From Strix aluco (Eukaryota > Chordata > Aves > Strigiformes > Strigidae): a stretch of 64,000 nucleotides of DNA. The notes beneath the pieces were generated by a model that made no database searches, had not been told where the DNA came from, and saw only the letters and a list, made by a program, of their open reading frames with translations. Shown here piece after piece: positions 12,641-23,930 of this stretch. The translations under genes were made by a program, and so were the position numbers. Location: the NCBI RefSeq assembly GCF_031877795.1, contig NC_133932.1, positions 19,222,180 to 19,286,179 of the forward strand. The letters are read 5' to 3'. Each line of letters starts with the position of its first letter. Position 1 is the stretch's first letter.

Positions 12641-15600
12641 CAAAAAAAAAGCAAAAAAGCATTAAAATGTGGACATAAGTCTAAGTCATTTAAAAGTAAT
12701 ATCCATGTTTAGATTTTTCTCACAGATCTGACTGTCATTAATCTAGAATAAAATCCATCCATCTGTACTGTTACCACTACTCGTGTATCACTTAAGCCTC
12801 CAAAACACAGCTTAAGTGAGGGCCTTGACTGCTGAGCCAGGACCAGGTTAACGTCTCTTGGCTGACAAGTGCACTGCCCCAGCTGTCCATCACGTGCCAA
12901 CCACAGTGCTTCCAAACAAGCAACTTGCATGTCTGTGCAGCCAGGTAGGGTGGTCACTTAACATGGAAACCATATCAGTCATCCTTACTCAAGATATCCC
13001 CACTTATCAGTCAGAGCTCTGAGATTATTGGGAGGAATTCTTCTCACCTAGTTATGGAGGTCTGCATTTGAGCGAGTCATCTGAGGGTCCCTTTACATCC
13101 CTTGTAGGATGCGAGTCATCTGACAAATGTAATTATTTACTTCTGGGTTAGATGAATTGTGCTAAAGAAGCACCTGTTTCTCTGCATTCAAAGAGATCAA
13201 AATGGCTAGCTCATATCCAGGCATCTGTGTTTGGTCAGAAGAATCTCATGCCTTGATTGTATCCAGTCCTTATGCTGAACCGGTGAAAAAGAGAGGATCT
13301 TCTCCATAATGCTGGTGTTAAAATGGAACAAGTAACAGCAGAAGGTTTAGTAGGTTTTGCTCATGAGGTGTTTGCACATTGGAATTACTGAGAAGCAATG
13401 GGACTCCATGAGGTGAAAGGAAGTGAACTGAGCTATGTAATTTAAATTTTTCTTGAACAAAAGTTATCTTTTTTGTTTCCCATGGATGTAAATTCAGTGT
13501 CTGTCCAAAAAAAGCTTAGATGCATGCTATGCTTCAAGATATCAGCCAAGACTTTTCAGTATAAGGCAGTCCTTTAATTGCAAATAGTACACTCAACAAT
13601 AAATTCAGATAAATTAGTTGCTCTGGACAAAGCATTCTGTGTCTAAAATTGCATTAGTTATTAGCTGGATTATTCTGACATGGAACTCATAGTCTGTAGT
13701 ATTTTGATTTTTCTGTAATTTAAGACTGACTGTCCATTTTCCATTTTTTATATGATGAATCTAACACTGGGCTCCATTAATTTATTTTTCAATGCAGATT
13801 CATACAGGATCCAAAGGTGGGTCAAAAGTAACATACAGATGCCCTTTATTCAGATGCAGTAAAGATTTACTATGTGGAATATCTGGGACTGGAGGTGCCT
13901 AGTAGGACTGTACTAACCACGGCAACTTCCATGTTAGAATGACCCCATGGGACTGTATCAACCACCAAGGTAAAGCAGCATACAACTTACTTGAACTTGT
14001 ACTGAAGACCAGTCACTAAATTTCAGCTGGCCCCATTGCAAACTGAAGCATGTATTTAGCTGTTTTGACTCAGCTGAAGGAATGGTTCTATGGACACATT
14101 CTGGCAGCTGAGAATTTCTCCTATGAACACAAGGTACCTGGAACTACCCCAGCATGGGCTCAGTCTATCTTAGAATATGTCCCACAAAATGTGGAAAGGA
14201 GGACTCGCTTATAATCCAGTCCAACACATCTTTTAGAGTAACAACAGTTACGAGTCATAATAAAAAGTCTGTCTTCCATTGCATCTTCTAGGAAAAGTAT
14301 TAAAAGTAGAGATACTTGTGGCATTTGCAAATGGTTGAAGAGCACTGTATTCTGTGAAATTTTTCTTCCAGAATACCCTTGCTCACCAACTGTAATTGAT
14401 CTTTCCTGAATAAATGGCAAAGATCATCTTTTTTTTTTCTTTTTATACTGGTACTACTATTATTTTTTTTACAGTGAGGGAAAGATGTGTTGGGCTGGGC
14501 TTACCCTTAGTAGGACAGTGATCATGAAAATCTCGTGGAGAAACAAATGAATCAGCACTGAAAAAGAAAAAAAAAATCCCTAAAGCTTGTAATAAGGTGA
14601 AAAAGGAAGAACTGTCCATGTTGTGCTAAGGAGCTCTAACAAAAGAGTTGCATAAGACTCTTGCACTTACAGCTCACAGATATCTTCTACCATCACATAC
14701 TGTATTTAGTAGTGCACACCGCTCATCCATGAGTGCTATCGTTGTATATAGTTCTTCAGATTATGGACCAGGATATGTTGATCACATTATGGATAGAAAA
14801 TATTTGTCTATATGTACATAAAGAATTGTAAATATAATGTATATCAAAATGCCTGAGATTTTTCAAACCTACAGAATTAATTACCTAACTCCCAGTAACA
14901 CTAACAGGGTTGATCTGCTCCATTGGCTTTTAAAATTTTTAGTGGCATGCACTGTATGTGTATAGTAGTACTTCCCAAACTTCCTTGGCTTGTTATCTGG
15001 AAATGGACAGGCTCTCTTTTCCTCCATGGGCAGAAAAAACATTTTCAAACTGCCTTACAGAAAGCTGCCTGGGCACCTGATGCTGACCCTTCCACTGCCA
15101 CCACACCAAACCCCTTTCTACTGATTCTTTTCTGTACAACTGATTACTGTAGAAACCATCAGTGATCATAGAGGGGAGGCAAGATGACCATGAGCCAGCA
15201 TCTCTAGTAAGATATAGTCCATGCTATAAAAAGTTTTAGTCCCTCTGCTGAAGTCACCAAAGATGTTTAAACAGTATATAAATTATTTTCTTTTAAATAG
15301 CATTTATAGACACACGGTCAAAACAAGGGAAATTTTCAAGGGAATATGGTGAGGATATGCTAGCATACAGTATAAAAAGATGTGCTGAATTTTAGAAAAC
15401 CAACAAAAATGGTTGATGAAAAGACATGAGGTTAAAAAATGGATTAGAGTTAAAATATATTTCCATATTTTATACATGAAATAATAGAACACCAGCTCAG
15501 TGAAATCTATTTGTGTGTATGTTTCTTTAAATATCCTACATGAGTAACTCTTACCTTTCTTTCCTGCAAGGGATTTCCCAAGTACATCTCTCTTCCAGAA

Positions 15601-18600
15601 AGGTTTAGCATATTATCTGATTTTTCATAGCTGTGTAATTAAACTGGAATAAAAAATGCCAAGTCATGACACTGAAGATATGGAAAAAAATATATTAAAA
15701 AGATCAGTCTCAAAATCATTTGAAGTTTTCACACCTGTTCTACTTTGTTCCTGTCCAAAATTTTGACCTATGTCTAAGCATCTGAGTGCTTTGACTAGTA
15801 GGTAACTACATATGTGTCTCAGTAATAATGTATGTACTGCACCATGCTCAGAAACTCCTGAATCTGTAAACTTACATGCTTGTGCAGCTGAATTCATTTA
15901 TTCAATTCAATTAGAAATGGGACTATTTATATGAGTAGAGTTATGCCTAAAGGACTTGCAAATCCAAGTCCCTATAAAATATTTGTAAGGCAGCATGAGA
16001 TAACATATTTTGTCATTTTTTTTAACTTCAGTACCACATATGGTTTCCTTGAGGAGTCCAGTATATTCATTGATATTATCACAAAACCTCCAGCACATAT
16101 TGTTCTTGATATGTGAGGAGATATTGTTGACTTTTTTCTTCATTTGGGAAATAGTACACATTTTGGGGCACATGCATCTCTGACATGCACATCAGCAAGC
16201 TGATTACAAATTTGTGGATAAACCATAATATTATACTAATACTTCTTGTTATTGACAATTAAGTGAATAACTGCTAAGCAGCAGCATGTATATTGAGCAG
16301 CAGATAAACCAAAACCCTGGCACTGGAAATTCACAAACCAAAGAGAAATCTAGCTCTGTACTCTGAACTGCGGGAAGCCTGGGGCCTTGGTTGTATGGAA
16401 AGTAATCTTGAATATAGAATATGGAAAATGAAATTGGGGTGAAATCTTGCTTGGAAACCAGGTATTCCTTTCTGGTTTGAATGATGAAAAAGTGCCCATT
16501 GAAACAGTGTAGGGAGAATTTTCATCGTATCATCGCTGCAAAATGCTCTGAGGCTTCTCTACAGCAATGATAGGAAAAAAATCTATTTGCTGATTTTCCA
16601 GGGTCCAGCCTATGACAAAAATTCAGGTACAGCTGTCATCATTTAGATTAGAACTCCAATAGACACAATTCTGTAACTGAAAGACTACTTGTTCTTGTTG
16701 CATACTGGCTTTTCTGAAAGGAACCTAAATAATCAGTAGAGTAGAGCTATCCAATTAAGAGTGGCTTACAAACTGAATTTTCAGTTTTCTCTCATTCAGA
16801 CTGAGCTCTACCTGAGAATGATTATGAGCAAAACAGGAATTACTTTTTTTTTAAGCAGCTGAATGCTCTGAGCTGTATAACTTACCATCACAGTCCCTTT
16901 ATGTACAATAGGGTTAGCTGAAAAAGACAAAGTGCAGCCAATGTTTCAAATCTGTAGATTATTTTAGTTACTAAATGTCAAATTCATGAGTTCCATTTTT
17001 GTCTTGGGAAGGTTCTGCTGTAAAACACCCAGTATTTCCAATTCCTGCTGAAAGAATTTAATAAACTTCTGAATGGAGGAATTCTTGGGCCAATGAGGTA
17101 ACTGTGAGGAATTAAATGTTTCAGTGTCAATAGGCACGGTCTTGCTGTGACCAAAATTCTGAGAGTTTGTTACTGACTTCAGCGGCAGACAGATGTAGCC
17201 CTACGTTACACATACTGTATGTAGGATTCAGGTCTCCAAACAGATTCTCCTTTCCTGCATCCCACTACTGTCATAGTTGATTTGTTGATAGAGAACCAGC
17301 ACTTACTGGGACACATGCTGTCTTGTCATTCAAATATATCGCTAAAACTATGCTAGTTTTAATTTCTCTGTTGAGAGTTTCAGGTTGAGGTGTAGGTTGG
17401 TCCTTCAGGGCATGATCCAAAGTCAGTTAAATCCATATGGAAATGTTAATAGACCTAAACAGGTTTTGGATCAAAGGTTTCTATAGATTTGCATGGAATG
17501 GATGGCCTCATTTAATAGGGGAGGAGTGCACTGAGCATAAAAGACAAGGCTACTACCTCAGGGATGTGATGAAATAGATTATGGTTACCTTCAACATGGC
17601 AAAGCTGAACTGCAAGGTACAAAAGGTGTTAGCTGCACTGTTCTTTTATCTGGTATAGGCTACCATCTGTGAATTTGCAATAAGTATTTAAAATGACCTA
17701 CACATCTAATAGAGTATCTAACAGAAATGTTTTCGGTGGGTTTTTTTTCGCTACGAAGTTCCCCAAACTCCTGGATTTAAATTCAGGATAAAACCACCAT
17801 CCCCATCAAACAAACAGAATCTACAAAAAAATAGAATTTGTCTACATTTCTTCTTTCCTAAACATATACCATTATGCAATATGATCTCCCCTTCATAACA
17901 GACGTGCTAGCTGAAATTTGCCTCTTTGAACAAGCTGTTTCATACTCGTAGTCCATTGGAGTGTAAGTTTTGAGATTTGCCAGTTAATGAAAGGCACAGT
18001 AGCAAATAAAATAACTAATGGCCTCCTGGTGGTTCTGTTTATTGGACTCTCATTAATTCCCTATCTCAAGAAAACCATCCTACTCTAAGATGCCTAACAC
18101 AAAACCACATAAGCATTTTAAAGCTTATGGCCACGATTCCCTATCTGCTTCTCTCCAAGAAACAGTTAGCTTTGAATTGGCAGTGTAGCATTTTTAATAC
18201 TATTTCTTTTGCAGCAATTTCTTCTCCCAACTCTTCTACATAAGGTAGAGAGGGCTATTTCAGATTAAAAGTAGGAAAAGTTGTTTCTTGGTTAACTTTG
18301 GTGAAGGAACTGGATTCAGTTGGTACTTCAGTATATGTTGCTCTTACCTAGAGCCTTGCATCTGCTTCTGTTGAGGACAGTGTCAAAATTGTCTGATGTT
18401 ATCAGTTGCATCACACAGAGCGATGCCGTGACTGAAAATCTGGAGACTAACAAAAAGGGCTTGTTCTTGTTTGGTGCAGTATAACTCCTACTGACTTTGG
18501 AAACAACAGGTACTCTGCACTTCTCAGGATTGCATCTGCCATTTAACAAGGAAAATCATCTGAAAGCCTATTTACTGAAAGGCAATAGTTTTATTTTCTA

Positions 18601-21600
18601 GCAAAGCAACCTTCATTGATCCAGTTGGAATTTATTATTTTGATTTTGTCATCAGTTTTTTTAAAAAAACAAACCACTTTGACTTACAGAAAAAATACAA
18701 GAAAAATATTTGATTACCTTCCAAAAATTAGCTTTGATTTACTCTTGGAAGATAATGTGGTTGGTATGTTTTCTCAGGATAGCCTCTATCTATTTCTGTG
18801 TGTTTTAAACGGTTTTAAACGTTTATGACTTAAAAGGGGGTTTAATCTCTGTCTCTTCTGTGAAATTAGATTGTACACAACTAAATATGACTGCTCTTCA
18901 TAGTTTGCTGTTCTAGCATAGCCATAAAATGTATCAATGTATGTGTATTTATGAATAACTATTTGATGACAGACACTTTAGATTATATATTTAAGCAACC
19001 ATGTCAAAACTTTAAAAGTAGATGGCTTCAAAAGTAATGTCATAATCATAACACTTGCAAACTATTTTACAAACAAACCGTGGCCTCAGCACAGATGTCA
19101 TATCCAAAGCCCATCTTTTCTTTAAAGACCCCAGATGACATTTGTTTTGCCATTGCTTCTTTTCCTCTTATCAAGATGTATTTGAATAATGACAACTACC
19201 TGTGACTCAGTCGTCACCATTCATCTCACAGAAAAGCAGCCTTGGTACTGTACCTCTAAATTATATCTTCATCGGTCTGAACTTGGGTAGCATTGCACAC
19301 AGCAAGCACGACCTACTCCTTCTGGGAGACTGCACATTTCACAGCTGGGATCGTTGGTTTCCCCCTGGGACTGCCTCACTGTTCAGAATGCCTTTTCTTC
19401 ACGTAATGTATCTCCCATACATGTTCCCACTGCATTTTTCTTTCTGCCTTTTTGCCAGTTTATCACAGTATTGTAGGAATAGCCATGAAATTAAAAGCTT
19501 AATATACTGATTCGCAGTCCCAAGGGGAATTTACATTAGAAGTGAAGTTGTTATTATTTACTGAAAAGTGGTGTTACCTTCTTTTTTTATTATTATTCTA
19601 TTCCTATGATAATATGATGTTCCATGTAAATTTTCATGTGCTGGCATGCCTACAAGTTAATAGTGTAATAGAATGCTCAGCTCTCAACATTAGGGTGTTT
19701 TTAAGGTGAATTGCATCACATATGCCATCTCTTTGCAGAAAGAATATGGGGTTTGGCAAAGCTACCTGCTGAGCAACATAATAAGATTTTTGTACAAAGT
19801 ACAAGTTATTGATTATTATTGTATTTTATTTTTCTATGATTTCCTAAGAGGCATTATCAGGTCTTACAGATGGGGTAAGCCTGTTTATTAAGATATTTAT
19901 TAGCAAATAAAAGTTACAGTACTGGTGGTTATTTTTGAGTTAATGGTGTTTGTTTTGCCTTAGGTTACTAATATAATGATACACAGTGAAGCCTGTCATA
20001 CATGATCATGCAAAAAAACCCCAGCTGCTTAACACAGGGTGGTGTACTAATAAAGATGGACCGGCAATATGTTCTAACACTTCAGATGCTTCAGGGTGGT
20101 GTTGTTTTTTTTCCAGCTAAAGAATGCTTAATCATAGTGGCCTCTTCTGTGCTTACCACTGAGCATTTATGCTCTGATAAACGCCTTGACAAAAATGTAC
20201 ACACAGTTAACATCAGGAAAAACTGTACACATTAAAAGTTCCAAACAACAGCACTCTCTCCTTCAGAAACACTGGGAATCTGAATTTTAAATAGAATTCA
20301 ATGTGCTATTAAGATTCTGCAGTACTGTTCACCCTCCTTATGGTGGTTCACTGAGCCACTCAACTCCTTCTCTACTGTTTTTCAAAACTCTCACTGACAA
20401 ATGCAGTTTTAATGCCATGGCAATACACAGGGATTCACAAAGAAGTGAATGCCATATACAATAAGACGACCCTACCTCAAAAAGTTTAAAATTATAAATA
20501 GCTTTTCATTTCATAACATCATATGTATGCAATACAAAACTGAACAGAAGCATGTGTAGATTAATGGGAAGTGAATGTCAGATGTCTACAGCCCATTACA
20601 TCCTGCATATTTTACATGGAAAGAGTTTTCTCACTAAGGACTCTCACTAAGGACAGGTTTAACATAGTGTATATCATGAAAAATGAATATTTAATTTTAG
20701 ATCTGGCTACATAAATGCCTTTGCCATTCTTTGTTCTTCATTGAGTTTTGAACTAGTTCTTAGATACGGACTGATTTCAATATAGAAGGTAGGAGATGAC
20801 ACCTTCCTCTAACACATACTTACCCCTCAACCTGATTAGCTTTTAGAAAGTGCTTCAACCCAGAATTTCACTGTGGGATTTATGCTACTTGCTTTTCCTT
20901 TGATGGCTTATAATGTCACTATGAGGGAATCTCATCTTTTAGGCAGAACTTTTCTGGGTATCAAGGGACATCAAGAAATCATGACTGCAATTTACCTCAA
21001 ACCTTTAATAATAATGAAAGCCACAAGAAGAATTAGAAAGCCAAACCACAGACAAAATGTTTGTAGTATTTTTAATCTTTGAAGTTTAATATGAAGCACA
21101 TTATAACCAGGAGCTTCTGACTTGAGATTTTTAGCGAAAAAAACTGTCCACATCGCTATCAAACAGCTATTTCTACTGCCCTCACTCCTCTCCCCAGGGC
21201 AGAAGTTGAGACAGTAGACTGAAAGCTGTGTTAAGCATACGTGCAACTAGATCAGAGTTTTTCAAAATGAGGGGTGGAGCTCCGTGAAGGAAAATTGCTT
21301 CTCAAGCCAAGAAGCAGTACAGACCATCTTGTGGGAAGCAGAGGCAGAACTGTGCACTCCACCCCTCACTCATTGCTTATCTTTGTTCAAAAGTGAAGGA
21401 CAAACCTAAAAATACCTTAAAAATCTGGAATTACAAAAATATCAGATTGTAGTGAGGGGAGCGTAAGGGACTGACTTGTTCCAGCTAGTCGGCTTGCACC
21501 GCCACTCTGTGAGGGCCGAGTGTGGGACAGCACGCTGAGCTCCTCCCTGCCTCCACTTCTGCTTGACCATGTAGGGTCTCATCAGGGCCTGCAGTGTAGG

Positions 21601-21730
21601 GTACCAGTCTGAGCACGGGGAGTGGTATGTGAGCAGTCTTTTACATCCTATGAATACCTCAGCAGAGGTGAGAGAGGGAGGAAAAGTGCTACTGGTCCAG
21701 TTAAAAACAGGAGTCTTTTTAGCTGCATTT
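12641..21730. other. EPHA6-ARL6 intergenic spacer
   Basis: Mostly AT-rich non-coding DNA. Apart from block C (13798-13902) I recognise no exon, RNA gene or well-defined repeat. Short open frames on both strands (for example 14160-14420 minus and 19202-19510 plus) have no motifs. A 13-bp tandem duplication (CTCTCACTAAGGA-like) occurs at about 20630-20656. Confidence 0.6.
13798..13902 (+). other. Unassigned exon-like block C with in-frame stop
   Basis: A good acceptor (pyrimidine-rich tttatttttcaatgcag) opens a phase-0 frame of 34 codons ending in TAG at 13900-13902. The translation begins IHTGSKGGSKVTYRCPLF and is Cys-containing. Joined to block B it would extend its frame without interruption. 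I cannot name a homologue, so this may be a terminal exon of an uncharacterised transcript or coincidence. Confidence 0.22.
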
Positions 21731-22408
21731 CACAGAATCACAGAATCGTTGAGGCTGGAAAAGACCTTGAAGATCATCCAGTGCAACCATCAACCCAACA
21801 TTAACAGTTCCCAACTACACCATATCCCTCAGCGCTATGTCAACCCAACTCTTAAATACCTCCAGGGATGGGGACTCCACCACCTCCCTGGGCAGCCCAT
21901 TCCAACGCCTAACAACCCGTTCTGTAAAGAAATACTTCCTAATATCCAGTCTAAACCTTCCCTGGCGCAACTTGAGGCCATTACCTCTTGTTCTATTGCT
22001 TGTTACTTGGTTAAAGAGACTCATCCCCAGCTCTCTGCAACCTCCTTTCAGGTAGTTGTAGAGGGCGATGAGGTCTCCCCTCAGCCTCCTCTTCTCCAGA
22101 CTAAACTCCCCCAGTTCCCTCAGCCGCTCCTCGTACGACATGTGCTCCAGACCCTTCACCAGCTTCGTTGCCCTTCTCTGGACACGCTCGAGTAATTCAA
22201 TGTCCTTTTTGTAGTGAGGGGCCCAAAACTGAACACAGTAATTGAGGTGCAGCCTCACCAGTGCCGAGTACAGGGGTAAGATCCCTTCCCTGTCCCTGCT
22301 GGCCACACTATTTCTGATACAAGCCAGGATGCCATTGGCCTTCTTGGCCACCTGGGCACACTGCTGGCTCCTGTTCAGCCGGCTGTCAATCAACACCCCC
22401 AGGTCCCT
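21731..22408 (-). mobile_element. CR1 LINE, 5'-truncated, C-terminal part of ORF2 intact
   Basis: On the minus strand an unbroken frame of about 197 codons (22408 down to 21815) encodes the CR1 ORF2 C-terminus. Landmarks in order are [104 protein letters not shown] and a terminal ALRDMV before the stop. About 84 bases of 3'UTR follow, ending in two ATTCTGTG octamers at 21731-21747, the diagnostic CR1 tail. The endonuclease and catalytic RT core are missing, so this copy cannot move by itself. The lack of stops or frameshifts suggests a fairly young insertion. It sits about 350 bp upstream of the ARL6 CpG island. Confidence 0.95.
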
Positions 22409-23102
22409 CTAGGGGTCCTAAAATTTGGTGAGCACAGCAGCATAGCAGGTCACAGCACTCACTTTTACAGAATTGAGAACAATTTTGGCAGCTAAATGTA
22501 AGTATGTGGTAGAAAAGAGACCAGGTTTTAGTTTTTATGTGTTCCTGTTTTGGGCTCATTTTAAGTGATTTTTTTAAAGTCTGTGCAGCAGACCTAGAAC
22601 CAGTCTGACTGTACTTTGCTACATGAAAAAAAATTACTTGAAGCATATTTCTAGACACTAGCTTCTAAACAAGCTGCCTTCTTCCCAAACCCCAGTTGCT
22701 GTGATTACCGAAGTGACAGGTGGATTTAAGCTTTTCTCTGAACATTGTGCTGCACCGAACTGCCCGCGTAGAGAACAGGAGTTGCTGTGATCACCTTTGA
22801 TGGTGTTGTCAGGCTTTCCTTCCTACGTTAGTTGTGAGCCTCAAGAGGATTTATCTGAGCACTCTTGTGGCAGCTGCGCAAGAAAGAGGAGCAGGGGGCA
22901 GGAAAAAATGACACAGGCGTTGGGCCCAGGGGATGAAATGGCTGCGGTGCGTACGTGTGACCGGTGTGCGACCCCTGCGCGGTGTAGGTGACAGGCGCCC
23001 GGGCACAGCTGACACGGCAATGCGCAAAGCTGCCGGCGTTGATGAGGTTCCCGAGCTGGGGCCCGCCGGTCCCGGGCCGGTCCTCCGCTCCCCTCCCAGT
23101 GG

Positions 23103-23117
23103 CCGGAAGGGGCGGGG
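23103..23117 (+). promoter_or_regulatory. ARL6: ETS/GABP site overlapping a GC box
   Basis: CCGGAAG (ETS-family core, often bound by GABP in TATA-less CpG promoters) runs directly into GGGGCGGGG (Sp1/KLF). This pairing commonly lies close to transcription starts. It is about 50 bp upstream of the X-box-like site. Confidence 0.55.
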
Positions 23118-23165
23118 CTGCCGTGGCGGGCAGGCGGCGGAGGGATGGGCGGGGGCGGGGCGGCG

Positions 23166-23179
23166 GTTTCCTCGGCAAC
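23166..23179 (+). promoter_or_regulatory. ARL6: X-box-like RFX binding site
   Basis: GTTTCC-TC-GGCAAC fits the X-box layout of two imperfect inverted half-sites with a 2-bp spacer (GTYNCC N2 RRNAAC; canonical GTTGCCATGGCAAC). RFX factors drive ciliary genes, and BBS genes including the nematode ARL6 orthologue are classical X-box targets. Its place inside the ARL6 island supports function. One base of the left half-site departs from the optimum. Confidence 0.6.
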
Positions 23180-23535
23180 GGCGGAGGCGGCTGGTGGTGG
23201 CCGGGCCCGGCCGACATCTCGCGGGCTGAGGTCTGTGCCGCGGGCGGCGGGGAGGGGAGGCGGCCGCCGGACCGTCCTGGCCTCCTGTGGGCGACCCCCG
23301 TCCCACCGGCACGGGCCCCGCCGTCCCGGCCTGGGCGGGGGGACTCGTAGCCGCAGCCGGGGGCGGCTCGGGGCAGGAGCGTCCGCTGCGAGGGGTGCTG
23401 CTGCGGGGGGGTTCGGCGGCGGGGGAGGGAAGCCCCGTCCTGGCAGCTGCGAGCAGCCCGGCCGCCGCTGGCGAGGTGCCGAGCCCTGGCTCCTCGCCCG
23501 CTCCCCCCGAGCGCGGTGGGAGGCGGGGGTCCTGC

Positions 23536-23592
23536 AAAAAAAAAAATAAAAATCAACTAGTTAGAGTTTGAAATAATACTAATCTGAAAGGG
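23536..23592. repeat. A/T-rich interruption within the CpG island
   Basis: A run of about 11 A, then TAAAAATC and AT-rich sequence, sits between two GC-rich halves of the island. It may be a small retroposed or slippage-derived insertion. No target-site duplication is evident. Confidence 0.4.
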
Positions 23593-23930
23593 CCTCCTGT
23601 GGGTGGCTTGGGCCGCCTTGGTGCCTCAGCGCTTGCGTTTGAGTGATCCACGTGAATTAAATGGACTTGTAGTGCCGTGGGGCTTGGCCGGGACTCGGCG
23701 GGCCGCCCGCTGCCATCGCCGCCTCAGAGGCGCGGCGGGGCTGGCGCTCCGGGGGCCGGTGCTTCGGGCTCAGCGTGCTGGGAACTGGCGTCGCGGGCAG
23801 CGAGGCCTTCCCCGGCCGCCGGCGGGGCAGCGGGGCCGGGCCGGGGTGTGCCGGGGGCTCCACGCTGGCCCCGCTCCCCTCCGAGGGCCTTACGTGAGGG
23901 CTTCGTCCTCCGGAGCTCCGCTGGCGGTTA

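Larger units (their letters stand above)
22740..23930 (+). promoter_or_regulatory. ARL6: CpG island, ARL6 promoter and presumed 5' non-coding exon
   Basis: This GC- and CpG-dense block is densest over 22960-23530 and 23660-23930. It lies about 2 kb upstream of the ARL6 start codon with no other gene in between, as expected for the housekeeping-type promoter of a ciliary gene. It holds an ETS site, GC boxes and an X-box-like site. The ARL6 coding exon begins with an acceptor at 25884, so a 5' non-coding exon must start upstream, probably here, but I cannot fix its donor. A short A/T-rich stretch at 23536-23592 splits the island. Confidence 0.8.

Noticed and set aside
21629-22195. 188-codon plus-strand open frame
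   Set aside because: It is the antisense shadow of the CR1 ORF2 fragment on the minus strand.
22828-23556. Long minus-strand open frames (242 and 228 codons) and several plus-strand frames in the ARL6 CpG island
   Set aside because: Overlapping frames on both strands are all Pro/Arg/Gly/Ala-rich, as expected where stop codons are rare because of GC content. No domains or splice logic are present.
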